Shown here in pieces: positions 1-12,711 of a stretch of DNA of 64,000 bases (positions are counted from its first letter, which is position 1; the number at the start of each line of letters is the position of its first letter). Below the pieces are notes generated by a model. That model was not told where the DNA came from and searched no databases. It saw nothing but the letters and a program-made list of their open reading frames with translations. This DNA is from Zeus faber (taxonomy: Eukaryota; Chordata; Actinopteri; Zeiformes; Zeidae), in the NCBI GenBank assembly GCA_960531495.1, contig CAUIJY010000068.1:1364001-1428000 (forward strand), written 5' to 3'. The position numbers and the translations under genes are program-made.

Positions 1-1
1 T

Positions 2-18
2 ACTGTTTGCAGAACAGT
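2..18. repeat. Dyad at the start of a long monomer (example)
   Basis: ACTGTT-TGCAG-AACAGT: 6-bp inverted arms with a 5-base spacer. The same element starts essentially every A, D and G monomer. In short F and C monomers the arms are 7 bp with a 3-base spacer. In B, E, H and P monomers GAGT replaces CAGT and breaks one pair. It is strand-symmetric, so it could form a short hairpin or bind a dimeric protein; neither is shown. Confidence 0.85.
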
Positions 19-625
19 TTTTGGCACATCTAACAATATTTTTCTGAAATTACGAGCATTTTCACAAAAACCTGCATGGATGGCAAACAAGGCATTTTCA
101 GGCAATTTAAAGACTGAAAGGATGTTTTGAGTAAAGGTTTCTGTCATGACTCTGTAGGAACTGCTCAGATAGTGTAAATACTGTTATGAACTCATTTGTA
201 ATGGGAAAGTACTGTTTGCAAAAGAGTTTTTGGCACATCTAACAAGTTTTTCTGAAATTACAAGCATTTTCATAAAAACCTGCATGGATGGCAAACAAGG
301 CATTTTCAGGCAATTTAAAGACTGAAAGAATGTTTTGAGTAAAGGTTTCTGTCATGACTCTGTAGGAACTGCTCAGATAGTGTAAATACTGTTATGAACT
401 CATTTGTAATTGGAAAGTACTGTTTGCAAAATAGTTTTTGGCACATCTAACAAGTTTTTCTGAAATTATGAGCATTTTCATAAAAACCTGCATGGATGGC
501 AAACAAGGCATTTTCAGGTAATTTGAAGACTGAAAGGATGTTTTGAGTAAAGGTTTCTGTCATGACTCTCTAGGAACTGCTCAGATAGTGTAAATACTGT
601 TATGAACTCATTTGTAATGGGAAAG

Positions 626-834
626 TACTGTTTGCAGAACAGTTTTTGGCACATCTAACAATTTTTTTCTGAAATTACGAGCATTTTCACAAAAACCTGC
701 ATGGATGGCAAACAAGGCATTTTCAGGCAATTTAAAGAGTGAAAGGATGTTTTGAGTAAAGGTTTCTGTCATGACTCTGTAGGAACTGCTCAGATAGTGT
801 AAATACTGTTATGAACTCATTTGTAATGGGAAAG
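626..834 (+). repeat. Representative long monomer (class A, 209 bp)
   Basis: This copy serves as a map for the others. In monomer coordinates: the dyad ACTGTT/AACAGT lies at 2-18; T5 at 18-22; T7 at about 37-43; the CpG-variable site ACGAG (ATGAG or ACAAG elsewhere) at 52-56; TTTT at 59-62 followed by CACAAAA; GGATGG (GGGTGG in class C) near 77-83; CATTTTCAGG (TTTGAGG in G) near 93-101; the AAAG/GAAG/ACAG variable site near 109-113; GTCATGAC, an 8-bp palindrome, at 143-150; the class tail CTCTGTAGGAAC; then GAACTCATT and AATGGGAAAG before the next TACTG. This particular copy reads AAAGAGTGA where others read AAAGACTGA. The short classes lack one T of the T-run. No open reading frame of convincing length or coding character is present. 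Confidence 0.9.
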
Positions 835-3800
835 TACTGTTTGCAAAAGAGTTTTTGGCACATCTAACAAGTTTTTCTGAATTTATGAGCATTTTCATAA
901 AAACCTGCATGAATGGCAAACAAGGCATTTTCAGGCAATTTGAAGACTGAAGGGATGTTTTGAGTAAAGGTTTCTGTCATGACTCTCTAGGACTTGCTCA
1001 GATAGTGTAAATACTGTTATGAACTGATTTGTAATGGGAAAGTACTGTTTGCAAAACAGTTTTTGGCACATCTAACAAGTTTTTCTGAAATTATGAGCAT
1101 TTTCATAAAAACCTGCATGGATGGCAAACAAGGCATTTTCAGGCAATTTGAAGACTGAAAGGATGTTTTGAGTAAAGGTTTCTGTCATGACTCTCTAGGA
1201 ACTGCTCAGATAGTGTAAATACTGTTATGAACTCATTTGTAATGGGAAAGTACTGTTTGCAGAACAGTTTTTGGCACATCTAACAACTTTTTTCTGAAAT
1301 TACGAGCATTTTCATAAAAACCTGCATGGATGGCAAACAAGGCATTTTCAGGCAATTTAAAGACTGAAAGGATGTTTTGAGTAAAGGTTTCTGTCATGAC
1401 TTTGTAGGAACTGCTCAGATAGTGTAAATACTGTTATTAACTCATTTGTAATAGGAAAGTACTGTTTGCAAAAGAGTTTTTGGCACATCTAACAAGTTTT
1501 TCTGAAATTATGAGCATTTTCATAAAAACCTGCATGGATGGCAAACAAGGCATTTTCAGGCAATTTGAAGACTGAAAGGATGTTTTGAGTAAAGGTTTCT
1601 GTCATGACTCTGTAGGAACTGCTCAGATAGTGTAAATACTGTTATGAACTCATTTGTAATGGGAAAGTACTGTTTGCAGAACAGTTTTTGGCACATCTAA
1701 CAATTTTTTCTGAAATTACAAGCATTTTCATAAAAACCTGCATGGATGGCAAACAAGGCATTTTCAGGCAATTTGAAGACTGAAGGGATGTTTTGAGTAA
1801 AGGTTTCTGTCATGACTCTCTAGGACTTGCTCAGATAGTGTAAATACTGTTATGAACTGATTTGTAATGGGAAAGTACTGTTTGCAAAACAGTTTTTGGC
1901 ACATCTAACAAGTTTTTCTGAAATTATGAGCATTTTCATAAAAACCTGCATGGATGGCAAACAAGGCATTTTCAGGCAATTTGAAGACTGAAAGGATGTT
2001 TTGAGTAAAGGTTTCTGTCATGACTCTCTAGGAACTGCTCAGATAGTGTAAATACTGTTATGAACTCATTTGTAATGGGAAAGTACTGTTTGCAGAACAG
2101 TTTTTGGCACATCTAACAACTTTTTTCTGAAATTACGAGCATTTTCATAAAAACCTGCATGGATGGCAAACAAGGCATTTTCAGGCAATTTAAAGACTGA
2201 AAGGATGTTTTGAGTAAAGGTTTCTGTCATGACTTTGTAGGAACTGCTCAGATAGTGTAAATACTGTTATGAACTCATTTGTAATGGGAAAGTACTGTTT
2301 GCAAAAGAGTTTTTGGCACATCTAACAAGTTTTTCTGAAATTATGAGCATTTTCATAAAAACCTGCATGGATGGCAAACAAGGCATTTTCAGGCAATTTG
2401 AAGACTGAAGGGATGTTTTGAGTAAAGGTTTCTGTCATGACTCTCTAGGACTTGCTCAGATAGTGTAAATACTGTTATGAACTCATTTGTAATGGGAAAG
2501 TACTGTTTGCAGAACAGTTTTTGGCACATCTAACAATTTTTTTCTGAAATTACGAGCATTTTCATAAAAACCTGCATGGATGGCAAACAAGGCATTTTCA
2601 GGCAATTTAAAGACTGAAAGGATGTTTTGAGTAAAGGTTTCTGTCATGACTGTGTAGGACCTGCTCAGATAGTGTAAATACTGTTATGAACTGATTTGTA
2701 ATGGGAAAGTACTGTTTGCAAAAGAGTTTTTGGCACATCTAACAAGTTTTTCTGAATTTATGAGCATTTTCATAAAAACCTGCATGAATGGCAAACAAGG
2801 CATTTTCAGGCAATTTGAAGACTGAAGGGATGTTTTGAGTAAAGGTTTCTGTCATGACTCTCTAGGACTTGCTCAGATAGTGTAAATACTGTTATGAACT
2901 GATTTGTAATGGGAAAGTACTGTTTGCAAAACAGTTTTTGGCACATCTAACAAGTTTTTCTGAAATTATGAGCATTTTCATAAAAACCTGCATGGATGGC
3001 AAACAAGGCATTTTCAGGCAATTTGAAGACTGAAAGGATGTTTTGAGTAAAGGTTTCTGTCATGACTCTCTAGGAACTGCTCAGATAGTGTAAATACTGT
3101 TATGAACTCATTTGTAATGGGAAAGTACTGTTTGCAGAACAGTTTTTGGCACATCTAACAACTTTTTTCTGAAATTACGAGCATTTTCATAAAAACCTGC
3201 ATGGATGGCAAACAAGGCATTTTGAGGCAATTTAAAGACTGAAAGGATGTTTTGAGTAAAGGTTTCTGTCATGACTTTGTAGGAACTGCTCAGATAGTGT
3301 AAATACTGTTATTAACTCATTTGTAATAGGAAAGTACTGTTTGCAAAAGAGTTTTTGGCACATCTAACAAGTTTTTCTGAAATTATGAGCATTTTCATAA
3401 AAACCTGCATGGATGGCAAACAAGGCATTTTCAGGCAATTTGAAGACTGAAAGGATGTTTTGAGTAAAGGTTTCTGTCATGACTCTCTAGGAACTGCTCA
3501 GATAGTGTAAATACTGTTATGAACTCATTTGTAATGGGAAAGTACTGTTTGCAGAACAGTTTTTGACACATCTAACAATTTTTTTCTGAAATTACGAGCA
3601 TTTTCACAAAAACCTGCATGGATGGCAAACAAGGCATTTTCAGGCAATTTACAGACTGAAAGGGTGTTTTGAGTAAAGGTTTCTGTCATGACTCTGTAGG
3701 AACTGCTCAGATAGTGTAAATACTGTTATGAACTCATTTGTAATGGGAAAGTACTGTTTGCAGAACAGTTTTTGGCACATCTAACAATTTTTTCTGAAAT

Positions 3801-5001
3801 TACAAGCATTTTCATAAAAACCTGCATGGATGGCAAACAAGGCATTTTCAGGCAATTTGAAGACTGAAGGGATGTTTTGAGTAAAGGTTTCTGTCATGAC
3901 TCTCTAGGACTTGCTCAGATAGTGTAAATACTGTTATGAACTGATTTGTAATGGGAAAGTACTGTTTGCAAAACAGTTTTTGGCACATCTAACAAGTTTT
4001 TCTGAAATTATGAGCATTTTCATAAAAACCTGCATGGATGGCAAACAAGGCATTTTCAGGCAATTTGAAGACTGAAAGGATGTTTTGAGTAAAGGTTTCT
4101 GTCATGACTCTCTAGGAACTGCTCAGATAGTGTAAATACTGTTATGAACTCATTTGTAATGGGAAAGTACTGTTTGCAGAACAGTTTTTGGCACATCTAA
4201 CAACTTTTTTCTGAAATTACGAGCATTTTCATAAAAACCTGCATGGATGGCAAACAAGGCATTTTCAGGCAATTTAAAGACTGAAAGGATGTTTTGAGTA
4301 AAGGTTTCTGTCATGACTTTGTAGGAACTGCTCAGATAGTGTAAATACTGTTATGAACTCATTTGTAATGGGAAAGTACTGTTTGCAAAAGAGTTTTTGG
4401 CACATCTAACAAGTTTTTCTGAAATTATGAGCATTTTCATAAAAACCTGCATGGATGGCAAACAAGGCATTTTCAGGCAATTTGAAGACTGAAAGGATGT
4501 TTTGAGTAAAGGTTTCTGTCATGACTCTCTAGGAACTGCTCAGATAGTGTAAATACTGTTATGAACTCATTTGTAATGGGAAAGTACTGTTTGCAGAACA
4601 GTTTTTGGCACATCTAACAATTTTTTTCTGAAATTACGAGCATTTTCACAAAAACCTGCATGGATGGCAAACAAGGCATTTTCAGGCAATTTAAAGACTG
4701 AAAGGATGTTTTGAGTAAAGGTTTCTGTCATGACTCTGTAGGAACTGCTCAGATAGTGTAAATACTGTTATGAACTCATTTGTAATGGGAAAGTACTGTT
4801 TGCAAAAGAGTTTTTGGCACATCTAACAAGTTTTTCTGAAATTATGAGCATTTTCATAAAAACCTGCATGGATGGCAAACAAGGCATTTTCAGGCAATTT
4901 GAAGACTGAAGGGATGTTTTGAGTAAAGGTTTCTGTCATGACTCTCTAGGACTTGCTCAGATAGTGTAAATACTGTTATGAACTGATTTGTAATGGGAAA
5001 G

Positions 5002-5209
5002 TACTGTTTGCAAAACAGTTTTTGGCACATCTAACAAGTTTTTCTGAAATTACAAGCATTTTCATAAAAACCTGCATGGATGGCAAACAAGGCATTTTCA
5101 GGCAATTTAAAGACTGAAAGGATGTATTGAGTAAAGGTTTCTGTCATAACTCTGTAGGAACTGCTCAGATAGTGTAAATACTGTTATGAACTCATTTGTA
5201 ATGGGAAAG
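5002..5209 (+). repeat. Divergent monomer L
   Basis: It opens GCAAAACAG like F and C but has CTGAAATTACAAG, GATGTATTGAG instead of GATGTTTTGAG, and the tail TCATAACTCTGTAGGAAC. The GTATTGAG change recurs only in the two divergent islands near 52.8 and 62.0 kb, so this copy is a relative of those rather than of the ordinary classes. Confidence 0.75.
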
Positions 5210-5834
5210 TACTGTTTGCAGAACAGTTTTTGGCACATCTAACAACTTTTTTCTGAAATTACGAGCAGTTTCATAAAAACCTGCATGGGTGGCAAACAAG
5301 GCATTTTCAGGCAATTTAAAGACTGAAAGGATGTTTTGAGTAAAGGTTTCTGTCATAACTCTGTAGGAACCGCTCAGATAGTGTAAATACTGTTATGAAC
5401 TCATTTGTAATGGGAAAGTACTGTTTGCAGAACAGTTTTTGGCACATCTAACAATTTTTTTCTGAAATTACGAGCATTTTCATAAAAACCTGCATGGATG
5501 GCAAACAAGGCATTTTCAGGCAATTTAAAGACTGAAAGGATGTTTTGAGTAAAGGTTTCTGTCATGACTTTGTAGGAACTGCTCAGATAGTGTAAATACT
5601 GTTATGAACTCATTTGTAATGGGAAAGTACTGTTTGCAAAAGAGTTTTGGCACATCTAACAAGTTTTTCTGAAATTACAAGCATTTTCATAAAAACCTGC
5701 ATGGATGGCAAACAAGGCATTTTCAGGCAATTTGAAGACTGAAAGGATGTTTTGAGTAAAGGTTTCTGTCATGACTCTCTAGGAACTGCTCAGATAGTGT
5801 AAATACTGTTATGAACTCATTTGTAATGGGAAAG
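5210..5834 (+). repeat. 625-bp trimer, copy 1 (N - D/G - short ACAAG monomer)
   Basis: The three monomers start at 5210, 5419 and 5628. The first (N) has the long opening with AACTTTTTT, then ACGAGCAGTTTCAT and GGGTGG, with the tail TCATAACTCTGTAGGAACC. The second has T7, CATAAAA and a CTTTGTAGG tail. The third has GAGTTTTGG (one T short, 207 bp) and ATTACAAG. The copy that follows shares this order and the one-T deletion, showing direct tandem duplication of the trimer. Confidence 0.85.
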
Positions 5835-6459
5835 TACTGTTTGCAGAACAGTTTTTGGCACATCTAACAACTTTTTTCTGAAATTACGAGCAGTTTCATA
5901 AAAACCTGCATGGGTGGCAAACAAGGCATTTTCAGGCAATTTAAAGACTGAAAGGATGTTTTGAGTAAAGGTTTCTGTCATAACTCTGTAGGAACTGCTC
6001 AGATAGTGTAAATACTGTTAGGAACTCATTTGTAATGGGAAAGTACTGTTTGCAGAACAGTTTTTGGCACATCTAACAATTTTTTTCTGAAATTACGAGC
6101 ATTTTCATAAAAACCTGCATGGATGGCAAACAAGGCATTTTCAGGCAATTTAAAGACTGAAAGGATGTTTTGAGTAAAGGTTTCTGTCATGACTTTGTAG
6201 GAACTGCTCAGATAGTGTAAATACTGTTATGAACTCATTTGTAATGGGAAAGTACTGTTTGCAAAAGAGTTTTGGCACATCTAACAAGTTTTTCTGAAAT
6301 TACAAGCATTTTCATAAAAACCTGCATGGATGGCAAACAAGGCATTTTCAGGCAATTTGAAGACTGAAAGGATGTTTTGAGTAAAGGTTTCTGTCATGAC
6401 TCTCTAGGAACTGCTCAGATAGTGTAAATACTGTTATGAACTCATTTGTAATGGGAAAG
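5835..6459 (+). repeat. 625-bp trimer, copy 2
   Basis: Monomers start at 5835, 6044 and 6253, each exactly 625 bases after its partner in the preceding trimer. It shares ACGAGCAG with GGGTGG in the first monomer and the one-T deletion in GAGTTTTGG of the third. It differs at GTTAGGAACTC (GTTATGAACTC in copy 1) and AGGAACTGC (AGGAACCGC in copy 1). It is followed by one G0 monomer (6460-6668). Confidence 0.85.
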
Positions 6460-7324
6460 TACTGTTTGCAGAACAGTTTTTGGCACATCTAACAACTTTT
6501 TTCTGAAATTACGAGCATTTTCATAAAAACCTGCATGGATGGCAAACAAGGCATTTTCAGGCAATTTAAAGACTGAAAGGATGTTTTGAGTAAAGGTTTC
6601 TGTCATGACTTTGTAGGAACTGCTCAGATAGTGTAAATACTGTTATGAACTCATTTGTAATGGGAAAGTACTGTTTGCAAAAGAGTTTTTGGCACATCTA
6701 ACAAGTTTTTCTGAAATTATGAGCATTTTCATATAAACCTGCATGGATGGCAAACAAGGCATTTTCAGGCAATTTGAAGACTGAAAGGATGTTTTGAGTA
6801 AAGGTTTCTGTCATTACTCTCTAGGAACTGCTCAGATAGTGTAAATACTGTTATGAACTCATTTGTAATGGGAAAGTACTGTTTGCAGAACAGTTTTTGG
6901 CACATCTAACAATTTTTTTCTGAAATTACGAGCATTTTCACAAAAACCTGCATGGATGGCAAACAAGGCATTTTCAGGCAATTTAAAGACTGAAAGGATG
7001 TTTTGAGTAAAGGTTTCTGTCATGACTCTGTAGGAACTGCTCAGATAGTGTAAATACTGTTATGAACTCATTTGTAATGGGAAAGTACTGTTTGCAAAAG
7101 AGTTTTTGGCACATCTAACAAGTTTTTCTGAAATTATGAGCATTTTCATAAAAACCTGCATGGATGGCAAACAAGGCATTTTCAGGCAATTTGAAGACTG
7201 AAGGGATGTTTTGAGTAAAGGTTTCTGTCATGACTCTCTAGGACTTGCTCAGATAGTGTAAATACTGTTATGAACTGATTTGTAATGGGAAAGTACTGTT
7301 TGCAAAACAGTTTTTGGCACATCT

Positions 7325-7348
7325 AACAAGTTTTTCCGAAATCACGTG
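7325..7348. other. Class C-specific CACGTG and weak CENP-B-box-like element (first copy)
   Basis: CACGTG (E-box palindrome) lies at 7343-7348, the first occurrence in the window; by manual reading it recurs in about 47 class C and C2 monomers. On the minus strand, 7341-7325 reads TTTCGGAAAAACTTGTT. Against the nine essential bases of the mammalian CENP-B box (NTTCGNNNNANNCGGGN) it keeps TTCG, the central A and one G (6 of 9). That is too weak to call a CENP-B box. Other classes read CTGAAAT here and lose the CG. Confidence 0.4.
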
Positions 7349-10300
7349 CAGTTTCATAAAAACCTGCATGGGTGGCAAACAAGGCATTTTCAGGCAATTT
7401 AAAGACTGAAAGGATGTTTTGAGTAAAGGTTTCTGTCATGACTCTCTAGGAACTGCTCAGATAGTGTAAATACTGTTATGAACTCATTTGTAATGGGAAA
7501 GTACTGTTTGCAGAACAGTTTTTGGCACATCTAACAATTTTTTTCTGAAATGACGAGCATTTTCACAAAAACCTGCATGGATGGCAAACAAGGCATTTTC
7601 AGGCAATTTAAAGACTGAAAGGATGTTTTGAGTAAAGGTTTCTGTCATGACTCTGTAGGAACTGCTCAGATAGTGTAAATACTGTTATGAACTCATTTGT
7701 AATGGGAAAGTACTGTTTGCAAAAGAGTTTTTGGCACATCTAACAAGTTTTTCTGAAATTATGAGCATTTTCATAAAAACCTGCATGGATGGCAAACAAG
7801 GCATTTTCAGGCAATTTGAAGACTGAAGGGATGTTTTGAGTAAAGGTTTCTGTCATGACTCTCTAGGACTTGCTCAGATAGTGTAAATACTGTTATGAAC
7901 TCATTTGTAATGGGAAAGTACTGTTTGCAGAACAGTTTTTGGCACATCTAACAATTTTTTTCTGAAATTACGAGCATTTTCATAAAAACCTGCATGGATG
8001 GCAAACAAGGCATTTTCAGGCAATTTAAAGACTGAAAGGATGTTTTGAGTAAAGGTTTCTGTCATGACTGTGTAGGACCTGCTCAGATAGTGTAAATACT
8101 GTTATGAACTGATTTGTAATGGGAAAGTACTGTTTGCAAAAGAGTTTTTGGCACATCTAACAAGTTTTTCTGAATTTATGAGCATTTTCATAAAAACCTG
8201 CATGAATGGCAAACAAGGCATTTTCAGGCAATTTGAAGACTGAAGGGATGTTTTGAGTAAAGGTTTCTGTCATGACTCTCTAGGACTTGCTCAGATAGTG
8301 TAAATACTGTTATGAACTGATTTGTAATGGGAAAGTACTGTTTGCAAAACAGTTTTTGGCACATCTAACAAGTTTTTCTGAAATTATGAGCATTTTCATA
8401 AAAACCTGCATGGATGGCAAACAAGGCATTTTCAGGCAATTTGAAGACTGAAAGGATGTTTTGAGTAAAGGTTTCTGTCATGACTCTCTAGGAACTGCTC
8501 AGATAGTGTAAATACTGTTATGAACTCATTTGTAATGGGAAAGTACTGTTTGCAGAACAGTTTTTGGCACATCTAACAACTTTTTTCTGAAATTACGAGC
8601 ATTTTCATAAAAACCTGCATGGATGGCAAACAAGGCATTTTGAGGCAATTTAAAGACTGAAAGGATGTTTTGAGTAAAGGTTTCTGTCATGACTTTGTAG
8701 GAACTGCTCAGATAGTGTAAATACTGTTATTAACTCATTTGTAATAGGAAAGTACTGTTTGCAAAAGAGTTTTTGGCACATCTAACAAGTTTTTCTGAAA
8801 TTATGAGCATTTTCATAAAAACCTGCATGGATGGCAAACAAGGCATTTTCAGGCAATTTGAAGACTGAAAGGATGTTTTGAGTAAAGGTTTCTGTCATGA
8901 CTCTCTAGGAACTGCTCAGATAGTGTAAATACTGTTATGAACTCATTTGTAATGGGAAAGTACTGTTTGCAGAACAGTTTTTGACACATCTAACAATTTT
9001 TTTCTGAAATTACGAGCATTTTCACAAAAACCTGCATGGATGGCAAACAAGGCATTTTCAGGCAATTTACAGACTGAAAGGATGTTTTGAGTAAAGGTTT
9101 CTGTCATGACTCTGTAGGAACTGCTCAGATAGTGTAAATACTGTTATGAACTCATTTGTAATGGGAAAGTACTGTTTGCAAAAGAGTTTTTGGCACATCT
9201 AACAAGTTTTTCTGAAATTATGAGCATTTTCATAAAAACCTGCATGGATGGCAAACAAGGCATTTTCAGGCAATTTGAAGACTGAAGGGATGTTTTGAGT
9301 AAAGGTTTCTGTCATGACTCTCTAGGACTTGCTCAGATAGTGTAAATACTGTTATGAACTGATTTGTAATGGGAAATTACTGTTTGCAAAACAGTTTTTG
9401 GCACATCTAACAAGTTTTTCCGAAATCACGTGCAGTTTCATAAAAACCTGCATGGGTGGCAAACAAGGCATTTTCAGGCAATTTAAAGACTGAAAGGATG
9501 TTTTGAGTAAAGGTTTCTGTCATAACTCTGTAGGAACTGCTCAGATAGTGTAAATACTGTTATGTACTCAATTGTAATGGGAAAGTACTGTTTGCAAAAC
9601 AGTTTTTGGCACATCTAACAAGTTTTTCCGAAATCACGTGCAGTTTCATAAAAACCTGCATGGGTGGCAAACAAGGCATTTTCAGGCAATTTGAAGACTG
9701 AAGGGATGTTTTGAGTAAAGGTTTCTGTCATGACTCTCTAGGACTTGCTCAGATAGTGTAAATACTGTTATGAACTGATTTGTAATGGGAAAGTACTGTT
9801 TGCAAAACAGTTTTTGGCACATCTAACAAGTTTTTCCGAAATCACGTGCAGTTTCATAAAAACCTGCATGGGTGGCAAACAAGGCATTTTCAGGCAATTT
9901 AAAGACTGAAAGGATGTTTTGAGTAAAGGTTTCTGTCATGACTCTCTAGGAACTGCTCAGATAGTGTAAATACTGTTATGAACTCATTTGTAATGGGAAA
10001 GTACTGTTTGCAGAACAGTTTTTGGCACATCTAACAATTTTTTTCTGAAATTACGAGCATTTTCACAAAAACCTGCATGGATGGCAAACAAGGCATTTTC
10101 AGGCAATTTAAAGACTGAAAGGATGTTTTGAGTAAAGGTTTCTGTCATGACTCTGTAGGAACTGCTCAGATAGTGTAAATACTGTTATGAACTCATTTGT
10201 AATGGGAAAGTACTGTTTGCAAAAGAGTTTTTGGCACATCTAACAAGTTTTTCTGAAATTATGAGCATTTTCATAAAAACCTGCATGGATGGCAAACAAG

Positions 10301-11878
10301 GCATTTTCAGGCAATTTGAAGACTGAAGGGATGTTTTGAGTAAAGGTTTCTGTCATGACTCTCTAGGACTTGCTCAGATAGTGTAAATACTGTTATGAAC
10401 TCATTTGTAATGGGAAAGTACTGTTTGCAGAACAGTTTTTGGCACATCTAACAATTTTTTTCTGAAATTACGAGCATTTTCATAAAAACCTGCATGGATG
10501 GCAAACAAGGCATTTTCAGGCAATTTAAAGACTGAAAGGATGTTTTGAGTAAAGGTTTCTGTCATGACTGTGTAGGACCTGCTCAGATAGTGTAAATACT
10601 GTTATGAACTGATTTGTAATGGGAAAGTACTGTTTGCAAAAGAGTTTTTGGCACATCTAACAAGTTTTTCTGAATTTATGAGCATTTTCATAAAAACCTG
10701 CATGGATGGCAAACAAGGCATTTTCAGGCAATTTGAAGACTGAAGGGATGTTTTGAGTAAAGGTTTCTGTCATGACTCTCTAGGACTTGCTCAGATAGTG
10801 TAAATACTGTTATGAACTGATTTGTAATGGGAAAGTACAGTTTGCAAAACAGTTTTTGGCACATCTAACAAGTTTTTCTGAAATTATGAGCATTTTCATA
10901 AAAACCTGCATGGATGGCAAACAAGGCATTTTCAGGCAATTTGAAGACTGAAAGGATGTTTTGAGTAAAGGTTTCTGTCATGACTCTCTAGGAACTGCTC
11001 AGATAGTGTAAATACTGTTATGAACTCATTTGTAATGGGAAAGTACTGTTTGCAGAACAGTTTTTGGCACATCTAACAACTTTTTTCTGAAATTACGAGC
11101 ATTTTCATAAAAACCTGCATGGATGGCAAACAAGGCATTTTGAGGCAATTTAAAGACTGAAAGGATGTTTTGAGTAAAGGTTTCTGTCATGACTTTGTAG
11201 GAACTGCTCAGATAGTGTAAATACTGTTATGAACTCATTTGTAATAGGAAAGTACTGTTTGCAAAAGAGTTTTTGGCACATCTAACAAGTTTTTCTGAAA
11301 TTATGAGCATTTTCATAAAACCCTGCATGGATGGCAAACAAGGCATTTTCAGGCAATTTGAAGACTGAAAGGATGTTTTGAGTAAAGGTTTCTGTCATGA
11401 CTCTCTAGGAACTGCTCAGATAGTGTAAATACTGTTATGAACTCATTTGTAATGGGAAAGTACTGTTTGCAGAACAGTTTTTGACACATCTAACAATTTT
11501 TTTCTGAAATTACGAGCATTTTCACAAAAACCTGCATGGATGGCAAACAAGGCATTTTCAGGCAATTTACAGACTGAAAGGATGTTTTGAGTAAAGGTTT
11601 CTGTCATGACTCTGTAGGAACTGCTCAGATAGTGTAAATACTGTTATGAACTCATTTGTAATGGGAAAGTACTGTTTGCAAAAGAGTTTTTGGCACATCT
11701 AACAAGTTTTTCTGAAATTATGAGCATTTTCATAAAAACCTGCATGGATGGCAAACAAGGCATTTTCAGACAATTTGAAGACTGAAGGGATGTTTTGAGT
11801 AAAGGTTTCTGTCATGACTCTCTAGGACTTGCTCAGATAGTGTAAATACTGTTATGAACTGATTTGTAATGGGAAATT

Positions 11879-11895
11879 ACTGTTTTCAAAACAGT
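11879..11895. repeat. Perfect 17-bp palindrome at a monomer start
   Basis: ACTGTTTT-C-AAAACAGT: two 8-bp arms that are exact reverse complements around one central base. It is the G-to-T form of the dyad at the start of C and F monomers (ACTGTTT-GCA-AAACAGT, 7-bp arms). Confidence 0.95.
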
Positions 11896-12711
11896 TTTTG
11901 GCACATCTAACAAGTTTTTCCGAAATCACGTGCAGTTTCATAAAAACCTGCATGGGTGGCAAACAAGGCATTTTCAGGCAATTTAAAGACTGAAAGGATG
12001 TTTTGAGTAAAGGTTTCTGTCATAACTCTGTAGGAACTGCTCAGATAGTGTAAATACTGTTATGAACTCATTTGTAATGGGAAAGTACTGTTTGCAGAAC
12101 AGTTTTTGGCACATCTAACAATTTTTTTCTGAAATTACGAGCATTTTCCTAAAAACCTGCATGGATGGCAAACAAGGCATTTTCAGGCAATTTAAAGACT
12201 GAAAGGATGTTTTGAGTAAAGGTTTCTGTCATGACTGTGTAGGACCTGCTCAGATAGTGTAAATACTGTTATGAACTGATTTGTAATGGGAAAGTACTGT
12301 TTGCAAAAGAGTTTTTGGCACATCTAACAAGTTTTTCTGAAATTATGAGCATTTTCATAAAAACCTGCATGGATGGCAAACAAGGCATTTTCAGGCAATT
12401 TGAAGACTGAAAGGATGTTTTGAGTAAAGGTTTCTGTCATGACTCTCTAGGAACTGCTCAGATAGTGTAAATACTGTTATGAACTCATTTGTAATGGGAA
12501 AGTACTGTTTGCAGAACAGTTTTTGGCACATCTAACAATTTTTTTCTGAAATTACGAGCATTTTCACAAAAACCTGCATGGATGGCAAACAAGGCATTTT
12601 CAGGCAATTTAAAGACTGAAAGGATGTTTTGAGTAAAGGTTTCTGTCATGACTCTGTAGGAACTGCTCAGATAGTGTAAATACTGTTATGAACTCATTTG
12701 TAATGGGAAAG

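Larger units (their letters stand above)
1..5001 (+). repeat. Left mixed block, 24 monomers
   Basis: The class order I read is A J K A E F G0 H (A/B hybrid) F G0 B* D E F G H A' (A/B hybrid) F G0 H A B. Monomers J (210-417; ATTACAAG, GAAAGAATG, AATTGGA) and K (418-625; GCAAAATAG) match the divergent island near 61 kb. The A/B hybrids at 1668 and 3752 open like a long monomer (GCAGAACAG) but have ATTACAAG and the class B tail AGGACTT then GAACTGATT, and their T-run is one base shorter. G copies here mostly keep TTTCAGG (G0), unlike the TTTGAGG form that dominates later; the one at 3126 has TTTGAGG. No class C monomer with CACGTG occurs before 7294. The block looks less homogenised than the centre of the window. 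Confidence 0.8.
6669..12711 (+). repeat. 6043-bp 29-monomer HOR, copy 1
   Basis: The order is H A B C2 A B* D E F G H A' B C C/B C2 A B* D E F G H A' B C D' H A. It is followed immediately by a second copy at an offset of exactly 6043 bases. Private markers shared at that offset: TCATTACTCT (6811), AAATGACGAG (7548), TATGTACTCAATTG (9561), GTACAGTTTGC (10835), GTTTTCAAAACAG (11882) and TTTTCCTAAAA (12144). The unit contains an older 2500-bp partial repeat: the order A B* D E F G H A' B C begins at both 7502 and 10002. Single-base differences from copy 2 seen by eye: T at 6734, C at 11321 and A at 11770. Confidence 0.92.

Noticed and set aside
143..150. GTCATGAC 8-bp palindrome as an operator
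   Set aside because: It is a perfect palindrome but is altered to TCATAAC in all C, L and N monomers with no sign of compensation, and there are no genes to regulate.
7325..7341. True CENP-B box on the minus strand of class C monomers
   Set aside because: TTCG and the central A fit, but the CGGG core is not present (only one G of it matches), so it is reported only as a weak resemblance.
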